64,000 nucleotides of DNA from the NCBI RefSeq assembly GCF_000425865.1, contig NZ_AUEG01000004.1:1-64000 (forward strand). Reading direction: 5' to 3'. Origin of the DNA: Lacticigenium naphthae DSM 19658 (GTDB lineage: Bacteria; Bacillota; Bacilli; Lactobacillales; Carnobacteriaceae_A). Each line of letters opens with the position of its first letter. Positions within the stretch are counted from its first letter, which is position 1. A program made the translations under genes and the position numbers. Shown here piece by piece: positions 51,815 to 60,910 of this stretch. The notes below the pieces were generated by a model. The model was not told the origin of the DNA. It searched no databases and saw only the letters and a program-made list of their open reading frames with translations.

Positions 51815-53893
51815 ATGGCATATAAATATTTGGTGATAGTTGAATCACCTGCAAAAGCAAAAACGATTGAAAAATATCTTGGAAGAAATTATAAAGTGGT
51901 GGCCAGTTTGGGTCATATTCGTGATTTACCAAAAAGTCGGATGGGGATTCATTTCGATGAAAACTATGCACCCGATTATATCACCATTCGTGGGAAAGGT
52001 CCTTTGATCAAGGATTTAAAGAAGCATGCTAAAAAAGCGGAAAAAGTTTTCCTCGCAGCTGACCCGGATAGAGAAGGGGAAGCTATTGCATGGCATTTGA
52101 GCCATCTATTAAAATTAGATGGAGAAGAAAAGAATCGTGTCGTCTTTAATGAAATTACAAAAGAGGCTGTAAAGAATGCCTTTAAAGAACCGAGAGATTT
52201 AAATAAAGATCTAATTGATTCTCAACAAGCCCGACGTATTTTAGATCGCATAGTGGGGTACAGTATCAGCCCGATTTTGTGGAAAAAAGTAAAAAAAGGG
52301 TTGAGTGCCGGACGTGTACAATCGGTTGCGTTGAAATTAGTTGTCGATCGGGAAAATGAAATCAAAGCATTCGTTCCAAAAGAGTACTGGTCCATCGAAG
52401 GAAAGTTCAAAAAAGAGAAAAAGACATTTGATGCCTCTTTTTATGGAATCGACAAGAAGAAAAAAGCATTGAAAACGAATGAAGAAGTCCAAGAAATCTT
52501 AAGCACATTGGATTCTGACAACTGGACCGTTGAGTCTGTCATAAAAAAAGAACGGAAGCGAAATGCTTCCTTACCGTTTACAACAAGTAGTATGCAACAG
52601 GAAGCAGCACGGAAATTGAATTTCAGAACCCGGAAGACCATGCAAGTTGCTCAACAACTGTATGAAGGGATCACCTTGGGCAAAAGTGGAACAAACGGAT
52701 TGATCACGTATATGCGTACGGATTCCACTCGTATTTCTGATACAGCTAAGTTTGAAGCTGCCGAATTGATCACGAATGATTATGGCAAGGAGTATTCAGC
52801 TGTGAAACCGCGTCAAGGAAAGAATAGTGAAACAGCACAAGATGCCCATGAAGCTATTCGTCCAACAAGTGCGCTAAGAAAACCAAGCGAAATCAAAAGT
52901 TACCTCTCAAAAGATCAGTACAAACTGTACAATTTGATCTGGTCACGTTTTATCGCTAGTCAAATGACTCCAGCTGTTTATGATACGGTACGCGTAGATA
53001 TTATTCAAAATGGCGTGAAATTTAGAGCGAATGGTTCGACCATCAAGTTTGCCGGGTATCAAAAAGTGTATGTTGAAGGCAGCGATGATGACAAGAAGGA
53101 GAAAGACAATCTGTTACCAGAGATGTCTGAAGGCGACACAGTCACCTCAGTTGACTTGAAACCAAACCAGCATTTCACACAACCGCCTGCTCGTTTCAGT
53201 GAAGCTACCTTGATCAAAACACTGGAAGAAAAAGGTGTTGGCAGACCGTCTACGTACGCGCCGACTCTTGAAACGATCCAAAGGCGTTATTATGTATCCT
53301 TAAAAAACAAACGGTTTGAGCCGACTGAACTGGGTACGATCGTCAATGGTATCATCGTTGAATTCTTCCCGAATATTGTGGATGTAAACTTTACCGCTGA
53401 GATGGAAAAAGATTTAGATGCGGTCGAGGAAGGGAAGAAAGAATGGGTCGAAGTCATCGATCAGTTCTACAAACCTTTTGAAAAAGAAGTAGAGAACGCA
53501 GAAAAAAATATTGAAAAAATTGAGATCAAAGATGAACCTGCTGGCTTTGATTGTGATAAATGCGGTAGCCCGATGGTCATTAAAATTGGACGTTACGGTA
53601 AATTTTATGCCTGCAGCAATTTCCCTGAGTGTCGAAATACCCAAGCGATCGTCAAAGAAATTGGCGTGAAGTGTCCGACATGTGGTGAGGGAGAAGTTGT
53701 TGAGAGAAAATCGAAGAAAAATCGGTTGTTCTATGGCTGTAGTCGTTACCCCGATTGTGATTTCATCTCTTGGAACAAACCAGTAGGGAGAAACTGTCCC
53801 AAGTGCGATCATTACTTGGTTGAAAAGAAATCAAAAAAATCCAGTCAAGTGGTCTGTGAAAATTGTGACTACGAAGAAGAAATTCAAAAATAA
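51815..53893 (+). CDS. topA: DNA topoisomerase I (type IA)
   Basis: A 692-residue enzyme that relaxes negative supercoils. The Toprim domain begins at [18 protein letters not shown], with DPDREGEA in the metal site. The catalytic Tyr299 is in ITYMRTDST. Two full C-terminal zinc fingers (CDKC...CSNFPEC and CPTC...CSRYPDC) and a third short one (CPKC...CENC) follow. ATG 51815 has GGGAGAA upstream; the longer frame starts inside the leader. In many relatives trmFO follows; here xerC does. Confidence 0.97.
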   Translation: MAYKYLVIVESPAKAKTIEKYLGRNYKVVASLGHIRDLPKSRMGIHFDENYAPDYITIRGKGPLIKDLKKHAKKAEKVFLAADPDREGEAIAWHLSHLLKLDGEEKNRVVFNEITKEAVKNAFKEPRDLNKDLIDSQQARRILDRIVGYSISPILWKKVKKGLSAGRVQSVALKLVVDRENEIKAFVPKEYWSIEGKFKKEKKTFDASFYGIDKKKKALKTNEEVQEILSTLDSDNWTVESVIKKERKRNASLPFTTSSMQQEAARKLNFRTRKTMQVAQQLYEGITLGKSGTNGLITYMRTDSTRISDTAKFEAAELITNDYGKEYSAVKPRQGKNSETAQDAHEAIRPTSALRKPSEIKSYLSKDQYKLYNLIWSRFIASQMTPAVYDTVRVDIIQNGVKFRANGSTIKFAGYQKVYVEGSDDDKKEKDNLLPEMSEGDTVTSVDLKPNQHFTQPPARFSEATLIKTLEEKGVGRPSTYAPTLETIQRRYYVSLKNKRFEPTELGTIVNGIIVEFFPNIVDVNFTAEMEKDLDAVEEGKKEWVEVIDQFYKPFEKEVENAEKNIEKIEIKDEPAGFDCDKCGSPMVIKIGRYGKFYACSNFPECRNTQAIVKEIGVKCPTCGEGEVVERKSKKNRLFYGCSRYPDCDFISWNKPVGRNCPKCDHYLVEKKSKKSSQVVCENCDYEEEIQK

Positions 53894-53971
53894 AACATAA
53901 AATCTTCATAAATTGTTTTCCCTCTTATGATATGCTAAAGTTAATTTGGTATAGTTATAGGAGGGATTTTT

Positions 53972-54871
53972 TTGGATGCTACGCAGGTGTATTCCTTGTT
54001 CTTGAATTATCTGGCCCACGAGCGACAGTATTCCCAGCTGACGATTCGAGCGTATAAAGAAGACATTGATAATTTTGCGACTTTTTTACAAGAAACCGGA
54101 GAAGATAATTTTTTCGAAGTAAATGTTCAAGATGCCCGGATTTATTTGGGCTACTTAACTGATCGAAAATATAGCCGGAATTCTATTTCAAGAAAAATAT
54201 CAAGTTTGCGCGCTTTTTATCAATTCTTATTGAAAAATGAAATCGTTTTTGAGAATCCCTTTTCTTACTTGAATATGAAAAAGCGTGGTTTGCGCTTGCC
54301 TAATTTCTTTTATTCTGAAGAAATGGAAAAATTATTTGAGTCTGTGAAAGGTGTGGAACCCTTAGATTATCGGAATGAAGCGCTACTGGAAGTTTTGTAC
54401 GGAACGGGTATTCGGGTAAGCGAGTGCAAGAATATTCAGTTAGAAGATATCGATTTTGAATTGAGTGTCCTGCTAGTACACGGTAAGGGCAATAAAGAAC
54501 GCTATGTTCCTTTTGGACATTATGCGGCATTAGCACTGGCGGATTATATGGAAAAAAGCCGCGATGTGCTGATGCGAAAATATAAAAAAGAGCATACGTA
54601 TTTATTTGTTAACCATCATGGAGATCCCATCACAGTGGCGGGCATTCAATACGCTTTAACTCAAGTGATCAAGAAGAGTAGTCTGACGGCATCCATTCAT
54701 CCCCACATGCTCAGACATACTTTTGCAACACATTTGTTGAATAATGGGGCGGACATGCGGACGGTGCAAGAATTGCTGGGACATGCAAGCTTGTCTTCCA
54801 CGCAAATTTATGCACATGTGACCAAAGAGCATTTACAAAAAGATTATAAAAAGTATCATCCAAGAAGTTAA
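53972..54871 (+). CDS. xerC: Tyrosine recombinase XerC
   Basis: A 299-residue recombinase that resolves chromosome dimers at dif with its partner. The N-terminal SAM-like domain spans about 3-88. Catalytic residues lie in GTGIRVSE (Arg about 149), [12 protein letters not shown] (His/Arg) and the Tyr of [11 protein letters not shown] 53972 is the start, with AGGAGGG 6 bases upstream and no better ATG. It sits 14 bases before hslV in the usual xerC-hslV-hslU operon. Confidence 0.95.
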   Translation: MDATQVYSLFLNYLAHERQYSQLTIRAYKEDIDNFATFLQETGEDNFFEVNVQDARIYLGYLTDRKYSRNSISRKISSLRAFYQFLLKNEIVFENPFSYLNMKKRGLRLPNFFYSEEMEKLFESVKGVEPLDYRNEALLEVLYGTGIRVSECKNIQLEDIDFELSVLLVHGKGNKERYVPFGHYAALALADYMEKSRDVLMRKYKKEHTYLFVNHHGDPITVAGIQYALTQVIKKSSLTASIHPHMLRHTFATHLLNNGADMRTVQELLGHASLSSTQIYAHVTKEHLQKDYKKYHPRS

Positions 54872-54885
54872 CTGGAGGAATTACA

Positions 54886-55425
54886 ATGACAGAATTTCAT
54901 TCAACAACGATTCTCGGAATCAAACACAATGGCAAAACAGCTATGGCTGGTGACGGGCAAGTAACGATGGGCGAACAGGTCATCATGAAAGGCACGGCAA
55001 AAAAGGTTAGACGGATTTACAATAATGAAGTTTTGGTCGGTTTTGCAGGAAGTGTAGCGGATGCCTTTACACTGGAAGAAAAATTTGAAGGCTATTTGAA
55101 TCAATACAAGGGCAATTTGATGCGTGCAGCTGTGGAGTTGGCACAAGAATGGCGTTCAGATAAAATGATGCAGAAACTTGAAGCATTGTTGATCGTGATG
55201 AATCAAGACGATATGTTGCTCGTTTCGGGGAATGGGGAAGTCATCCAGCCAGATGATGGCATTTTAGCTATCGGTTCGGGTGGAAACTTTGCTTTATCAG
55301 CCGCGCGTGCATTAAAGAAACACGGTAAGGATCTATCAGCAGCACAAATTGCACAAGATAGTTTGACCATTGCAGCGGATATCTGCGTTTATACTAATCA
55401 CAATATAATTGTGGAAGAACTTTAA
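54886..55425 (+). CDS. hslV: ATP-dependent protease subunit HslV (ClpQ)
   Basis: A 179-residue proteasome-like peptidase. After Met removal the chain begins Thr-Glu-Phe-His-Ser-Thr-Thr-Ile, the firmicute long form that places the nucleophile five residues before the E. coli site; B. subtilis ClpQ uses Ser there, this protein has Thr. [10 protein letters not shown] and [14 protein letters not shown] are typical. TGGAGG precedes the ATG. hslU follows after 12 bases. Confidence 0.96.
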   Translation: MTEFHSTTILGIKHNGKTAMAGDGQVTMGEQVIMKGTAKKVRRIYNNEVLVGFAGSVADAFTLEEKFEGYLNQYKGNLMRAAVELAQEWRSDKMMQKLEALLIVMNQDDMLLVSGNGEVIQPDDGILAIGSGGNFALSAARALKKHGKDLSAAQIAQDSLTIAADICVYTNHNIIVEEL

Positions 55426-55437
55426 GAGGTGGAAAAT

Positions 55438-56859
55438 ATGTATACAAATGATGATTTAACTCCAAAAGAAATCGTAGAACGATTAGATAAGTTTATTGTC
55501 GGACAAAATGGCGCTAAAAGATCGGTTGCAATTGCTTTACGGAATCGTTACCGTCGTTTGAAATTATCTGAAGAGATGCAAAAAGAAATCACGCCTAAAA
55601 ATATTTTAATGATCGGGGCAACAGGTGTTGGGAAAACAGAAATTGCTCGTCGGTTAGCAGAAATCGTTCAAGCTCCTTTTGCAAAAGTGGAGGCCACAAA
55701 ATTTACAGAAGTTGGGTACATTGGCCGTGACGTAGAATCAATGGTGCGTGATTTGACAGAAACGGGGATCCGCATTGTTAGAGAACAGCAACATGCGTCT
55801 GTCCGTCCCAGAGCAGAAAGAATAGCAATCGAGCGGGTAGCGAAAGCTCTTGCTCCCGGTTTGAAAAAAGAAAAGAAAGCCAACACGAATAATCCTTTCG
55901 AGTCCATGTTCCAAAATATGGGAGTGAACCCGAATCAATTTGGTGGACAACAAGAAGAAGAGGAAGAAGAAGTTACTTCAGAAATTTCTACCAAACGGGA
56001 AGAATTAGAAGACCAAATCCGAAAAGGCAGACTGGATGCACGCGAGGTGACTATCAAAATAGAGGAGACAAAACGGTCAGCTCCCAATCCGATGAATGCG
56101 GGCATGGAACAAATGGGGATCGACTTAAGCGAGACCCTGGGTGCATTGACACCCAAGAAAAAAGTGAAACGGACAGTTTCCGTAAAAGAAGCCGTCGAAA
56201 TCTTCACAGAAGAAGAAGCTGAGAAATTAGTTAATACGGAAGATGTGAATGCGGACGCTATCAACTTAGTTCAAAATAGTGGGATCATTTTCATTGACGA
56301 AATCGATAAAATCTCATCCAAAGGCAACCAGTCTGGAGAAGTTTCCAGAGAAGGAGTCCAGCGCGATATTTTACCCATCGTAGAAGGAAGTGCCGTCAAT
56401 ACGAAATATGGTGTAGTGAATACGGATCATATTCTTTTCATCGGTTCAGGTGCATTCCACATGTCTAAACCGAGTGATTTGATTCCCGAATTGCAGGGAC
56501 GTTTCCCCATTCGTGTTGAATTAGATGATTTGACAAAAGAAGATTTCGTGAAAATTTTAACAGAACCCAAAAATGCTTTAGTTAAACAATACAAAGAAAT
56601 GATCGGCACTGAAAATGTGGATGTGATTTTCACAATGGATGCCGTTGAACGTATTGCAGAGATCGCCTATGAAGTAAACGAAGAAACGGATAATATAGGT
56701 GCCAGAAGACTGCACACTATTTTAGAACGTTTACTGGAAGACCTCTTGTTTGAAGCGCCTGACATGCAGATGGGCGAAGTCCGCATCACGCAAAAATATG
56801 TGGATGATAAAATTGGCCATATCGTTGCAGATAAAGATTTGAGCCGCTATATCTTATAA
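55438..56859 (+). CDS. hslU: ATP-dependent protease ATPase subunit HslU (ClpY)
   Basis: A 473-residue AAA+ unfoldase feeding HslV. Walker A is GATGVGKTE (about 61-69), the pore motif GYIG near 96, and Walker B FIDEIDKI (about 285-292), with a long acidic/charged intermediate domain between. The C-terminal end LSRYIL docks into HslV. ATG 55438 follows AGAGGTGG. codY, often next in this operon, is not present. Confidence 0.97.
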   Translation: MYTNDDLTPKEIVERLDKFIVGQNGAKRSVAIALRNRYRRLKLSEEMQKEITPKNILMIGATGVGKTEIARRLAEIVQAPFAKVEATKFTEVGYIGRDVESMVRDLTETGIRIVREQQHASVRPRAERIAIERVAKALAPGLKKEKKANTNNPFESMFQNMGVNPNQFGGQQEEEEEEVTSEISTKREELEDQIRKGRLDAREVTIKIEETKRSAPNPMNAGMEQMGIDLSETLGALTPKKKVKRTVSVKEAVEIFTEEEAEKLVNTEDVNADAINLVQNSGIIFIDEIDKISSKGNQSGEVSREGVQRDILPIVEGSAVNTKYGVVNTDHILFIGSGAFHMSKPSDLIPELQGRFPIRVELDDLTKEDFVKILTEPKNALVKQYKEMIGTENVDVIFTMDAVERIAEIAYEVNEETDNIGARRLHTILERLLEDLLFEAPDMQMGEVRITQKYVDDKIGHIVADKDLSRYIL

Positions 56860-56881
56860 ACAAAACCAAGGAGGCGAACAA

Positions 56882-57760
56882 ATGTTCTGTACCCTGAAAA
56901 ATGGCACTTTAGAGATTAAAATCAATTCAAAAGGTGCCGAACTGAAAAGTTTAGTCAAAGATGGGATCGAATACCTCTGGCAGGGGGATCCTGTTTTTTG
57001 GAAACGTTCTGCTCCCGTATTGTTTCCTATCGTAGGGAAGCTGACAGATGATGTGTATCGACATGAAGGAGAGACCTATTCGCTTACACAACATGGGTTC
57101 GCACGCGATAACGACTTTGCATTGATACAGGAGTCGGCTGACCGGCTCGTATTTGAGTTAAAAGAATCCACAGAGACGTTGAAACACTTTCCATTTAACT
57201 TTGTACTGCGTATCACGTATACGCTGACCCAAGCCTCGATCGACGTGAAATATGAAGTAGTCAATACAGATAAAAAAACACTGTACTTTTCTATCGGTGC
57301 GCATCCAGCTTTCAATATCCCTTTGGATAGAGAATTGACTTTTGAAGATTACGCCGTTGAAATCGACCCGAAACTGAAGCGTACAGTCCTGCCTCTGAAA
57401 GGACCACATGTAGACCCGAAAGCGAGCCACCAAGTCGACTGGTCAACGAGGCCCTTGCCTCTTAAGCGTTCCTTGTTTGATCAAGATGCGCTGATTGTTG
57501 AAAATGACCTGGAGACGATGCAGACGTATCGGTTGGTTTCTACTAAAGATACAAAAGCAGTTGCGGTTTCTTTTAAGGGATTACCGTATACCGGCATCTG
57601 GTCTCTACCTGGAAAAGAAGCGCCTTTTGTCTGTATCGAACCATGGGCAGGGATTGCGGATACGGTAGCGTTTGACGGAACGCTAAAAGAGAAAAAAGGG
57701 ATCCAGTCCCTATTTCCTCAAGACACATATAATATGCAGTACACGATCACGTTGACTTGA
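56882..57760 (+). CDS. Aldose 1-epimerase family protein (LacX-like)
   Basis: A 292-residue galactose-mutarotase-fold protein. SRGAEL-like SKGAELKSLV, the FPIVGKL turn and the GAHPAFNIP His region match the LacX/YeaD branch rather than GalM proper. The usual catalytic His/Glu positions appear kept (GAHP, CIEPWAG). AAGGAGG precedes the ATG. It is 22 bases from hslU and may be co-transcribed; the substrate is unknown. Confidence 0.88.
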   Translation: MFCTLKNGTLEIKINSKGAELKSLVKDGIEYLWQGDPVFWKRSAPVLFPIVGKLTDDVYRHEGETYSLTQHGFARDNDFALIQESADRLVFELKESTETLKHFPFNFVLRITYTLTQASIDVKYEVVNTDKKTLYFSIGAHPAFNIPLDRELTFEDYAVEIDPKLKRTVLPLKGPHVDPKASHQVDWSTRPLPLKRSLFDQDALIVENDLETMQTYRLVSTKDTKAVAVSFKGLPYTGIWSLPGKEAPFVCIEPWAGIADTVAFDGTLKEKKGIQSLFPQDTYNMQYTITLT

Positions 57761-57818
57761 TCACTTTTAAGTGTGAAGAAGAAAAAGTGACCAGTCGGCA
57801 TGTCAACTGTTCTATATA

Positions 57819-57873
57819 AAAAGAGTAGTGCATTCATCGGATTTCACAGATGAAAGCGCTACTCTTTTATTTT
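57819..57873 (+). terminator. Intrinsic terminator of the epimerase operon
   Basis: AAAAGAGTAG-T-GC pairs with GC-G-CTACTCTTTT, with an inner TTCATC/GATGAA stem, then ATTTTCT. Confidence 0.85.
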
Positions 57874-57887
57874 CTAAGGAGATGTAA

Positions 57888-57944
57888 ATGCTCGCTATGC
57901 CAACTTTCGGGTCACAAGGTTTTGCAGTATTGAAATATGGATGA
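57888..57944 (+). CDS. Possible 18-residue peptide ORF
   Basis: ATG 57888 has an excellent ribosome site (TAAGGAGATG) and reads MLAMPTFGSQGFAVLKYG before TGA. It may be a leader-type peptide, or the 5' stub of a lost gene. No repeat or terminator follows that would support attenuation. Confidence 0.25.
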   Translation: MLAMPTFGSQGFAVLKYG

Positions 57945-58021
57945 AGCTTTTTCCCCCATATGGTTGCAGAGCGAGATCCCACGTTGTATCGAGTGTTTTT
58001 CGTTTGAGTCCTTAGCTACAG

Positions 58022-58633
58022 TTACTCTTTTTTCTTGGGTGCACCGAGTCCGAGGCCAAAAGATATCCGACTTTCTTCTCCATTGAAAATGCGTTTGATG
58101 TTTTCCGTATGCCTGATGAGGACAATAAACATCAATAGGAAGACGACGAAGCTGAACAACCAATCTTGGTATAGCAACGATGCAAAAGCAGCGAGGATCA
58201 AGGATAACACACTAGCCAGACTGACCATGCTACTGAGGTATAAGATAATAAAGAAGACGACAAGCATGATCAGGACAAAACTTGGCTGATAGGCAATAGC
58301 AACTCCTGCACTAGTTGCAACAGCTTTTCCTCCTTTAAAACCGGCAAATAAGGGGAATACATGGCCGATGATGGCTGCCAGACCTATGAGCATCGGATTG
58401 ATAGAACTCCCTACCATTAGTGGCAACAAGGCAGCCAGAGTACCTTTTAGAAAGTCTGCAAAGAAAACGATGAATCCCGCTTTTTTACCTAAGACTCTAA
58501 ATGTGTTGGTGGTGCCTGAATTTCCACTTCCGAATTTGCGAATATCTTTTTTATAAAATGCTTTTCCGATCCACACCCCTGAAGGGATGGAACCGAGTAA
58601 ATAGGCGATAATGACCAGGATGACTGTTTCCAC
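58022..58633 (-). CDS. plsY: Glycerol-3-phosphate acyltransferase PlsY
   Basis: A 203-residue membrane enzyme that acylates glycerol-3-phosphate from acyl-phosphate, the first step in phospholipid synthesis. Five hydrophobic segments are seen, with the family motifs LGSIPSGVWIGK, RKFGSGNSGTTN and GFKGGKAVATSAGV. It is divergent from parE, as in many firmicutes. AAGAGGGGT lies before the start on the minus strand. Confidence 0.96.
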   Translation of the reverse strand: METVILVIIAYLLGSIPSGVWIGKAFYKKDIRKFGSGNSGTTNTFRVLGKKAGFIVFFADFLKGTLAALLPLMVGSSINPMLIGLAAIIGHVFPLFAGFKGGKAVATSAGVAIAYQPSFVLIMLVVFFIILYLSSMVSLASVLSLILAAFASLLYQDWLFSFVVFLLMFIVLIRHTENIKRIFNGEESRISFGLGLGAPKKKE

Positions 58634-58903
58634 GAAATAGACCCCTCTTTCTCTTATTCTAGTTTTAGCTGTATTAGTTTACCATGGATTTGGGGAAAGA
58701 ATCAATTCCACTTTAAAATCGAACATACTTTCGCTTTTTTGGAAAAATAAAATTTAACTTATTGAAATTTCATGCTATGATAAGTAGGAAATGATTTTTT
58801 AAGTAGTGTTGAGGACTTGGTAAAAAGAGTTCTGAACATTTTCTTTCTGTTCTCTTTTAAATTCGGGTAGAGAACACTATTCAGTGTAAGGAGTATGATA
58901 ATA

Positions 58904-60910
58904 ATGAAAGAACAAACAGGCTATAACGATTCGTCTATTCAGGTTCTAGAAGGGCTAGAAGCTGTCAGGAAAAGGCCAGGAATGTACATTGGATCAACTG
59001 ATTCAAGAGGATTGCATCATTTGGTATATGAAATTGTGGACAATGCCGTGGACGAAGCTTTGTCTGGATTTGGAGATGAAATCCAGGTGAAGATCCATGC
59101 TGATAATAGCATCAGTGTAAAAGATAATGGACGGGGGATGCCTGTTGGAATGCATAGCTCAGGTATTCCAACGGTTCAAGTTATTTTCACTGTATTACAT
59201 GCAGGGGGAAAATTTGGACAACAAGGCGGTTATAAGACCTCTGGTGGCTTGCATGGCGTTGGAGCAAGTGTGGTCAATGCATTGTCTGAATGGTTGATTG
59301 TTACGATCGTCAGAGATGGATTCAAATATGTGCAAAAGTTCGCAAAAGGTGGAAAGCCTAAAGGCGGAATAAAAAAAGAGAAAACGACTGAAAAGAAAAA
59401 TGGAACGATTGTACACTTTAAACCGGATACAGATGTATTCTCCACGATCGATTTTTCATATGAAATTTTATCAGAGCGTTTACGTGAATCGGCTTTCTTA
59501 CTGAAAGGTGTAAAAATCACACTTACAGATGAGCGTTCTGGCGAAGGTGAAGAATTCCACTATGAAGAAGGAATTAAAGAGTTTGTTCATTATTTAAATG
59601 AAGGTAAAGATACCTTGACCCCCATAACGTATTTTGAAGGAAGCATCAATGAGATCGAAGTGGAATGTTCTTTCCAATACAATGATGGTTATTCTGAAAA
59701 TATTTTGTCGTTTGTCAATAACGTTCGAACACGAGATGGTGGAACACACGAAGCGGGAATGAAATCGGCCATTACGAAAACCTTTAACGAGTATGCACGT
59801 GGGGTAAACTTATTAAAAGACAAAGATAAAAACTTGGAAGGTACCGATGTACGCGAAGGGATCGCCCTTGTTTTATCTATTCGGATACCAGAACAATTGT
59901 TGCAGTTTGAAGGCCAGACAAAGAGCAAATTGGGCACACCAGAAGCTCGGCAAGCAGTCGAGGCGGTCATCAGCGAACAATTGAGCTTTTATTTGGCAGA
60001 AAGTGGAGAATTGAGTCAACAAATTGTGCGAAAAGCTGTTAAAGCAAGAGAAGCAAGAGAAGCAGCTCGAAAAGCAAAAGAAGAAAGTCGGAATGGGAAA
60101 AAGCGCAAGAAAAACGATGCGCTGCTTTCCGGAAAGCTCACACCGGCTCAAGGGAAAAATCCTAAACGAAATGAACTGTATCTAGTGGAGGGAGATTCTG
60201 CTGGGGGTTCGGCCAAGCAAGGACGGGACCGTAAGTTCCAAGCGATTTTACCTTTACGCGGGAAAGTGATCAACACAGAAAAAGCGAATTTACAAGATAT
60301 TTTAAAAAACGAAGAGATCAACACAATGATCCATACAATTGGCGCAGGTGTTGGACCAGAATTTAATATAAAAGACTGTAACTACGAAAAAGTTGTCATC
60401 ATGACAGATGCGGATACGGATGGTGCCCACATTCAGGTGTTGTTGCTCACCTTCTTTTACCGTTACATGAAACCATTGATTGAAGCAGGTAAAATTTATT
60501 TGGCACTTCCACCTTTGTACAAGTTATCTAAAGGCAAAGGCAAAAAAGAGAAAATCGAATATGCCTGGACAGATGAAGAGTTAGAAAAAATCCAAAAAGA
60601 TTTTGGAAGCAATTATATTTTACAGCGCTATAAAGGGTTAGGTGAAATGAACGCGGATCAGTTATGGGACACAACCATGAATCCCGAAAGTCGGACGCTT
60701 ATTCGTGTAACGATCGATGATGTTGCTCAAGCCGAAAGGCGCGTTTCTGTCTTGATGGGAAGTAAAGTAGAACCCCGCAGAAAATGGATCGAAAGTCATG
60801 TGGAGTTCACTTTAGCCGAGGGTGGCAGCATTTTGGAAAATAAACGTGTCTTAGAAGATTCGTATCATGATGAAACTGAACAAGAGGAAGTGATGATGGA
60901 TGGAGAATAG
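58904..60910 (+). CDS. parE: DNA topoisomerase IV subunit B
   Basis: A 668-residue ATPase subunit that decatenates chromosomes with ParC. It opens SIQVLEGLEAVRKRPGMYIG and has the GHKL site NAVDEA and the Toprim EGDSAGGSAK. The pairing with parC and the ParE-style C-terminus argue against gyrB. ATG 58904 is chosen over 58895, which touches the AAGGAGT site. It overlaps parC by 11 bases. Confidence 0.95.
   Translation: MKEQTGYNDSSIQVLEGLEAVRKRPGMYIGSTDSRGLHHLVYEIVDNAVDEALSGFGDEIQVKIHADNSISVKDNGRGMPVGMHSSGIPTVQVIFTVLHAGGKFGQQGGYKTSGGLHGVGASVVNALSEWLIVTIVRDGFKYVQKFAKGGKPKGGIKKEKTTEKKNGTIVHFKPDTDVFSTIDFSYEILSERLRESAFLLKGVKITLTDERSGEGEEFHYEEGIKEFVHYLNEGKDTLTPITYFEGSINEIEVECSFQYNDGYSENILSFVNNVRTRDGGTHEAGMKSAITKTFNEYARGVNLLKDKDKNLEGTDVREGIALVLSIRIPEQLLQFEGQTKSKLGTPEARQAVEAVISEQLSFYLAESGELSQQIVRKAVKAREAREAARKAKEESRNGKKRKKNDALLSGKLTPAQGKNPKRNELYLVEGDSAGGSAKQGRDRKFQAILPLRGKVINTEKANLQDILKNEEINTMIHTIGAGVGPEFNIKDCNYEKVVIMTDADTDGAHIQVLLLTFFYRYMKPLIEAGKIYLALPPLYKLSKGKGKKEKIEYAWTDEELEKIQKDFGSNYILQRYKGLGEMNADQLWDTTMNPESRTLIRVTIDDVAQAERRVSVLMGSKVEPRRKWIESHVEFTLAEGGSILENKRVLEDSYHDETEQEEVMMDGE

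Noticed and set aside
57912-58163. 83-codon frame overlapping the end of plsY
   Set aside because: It is another frame of plsY and its downstream region, without start signals.
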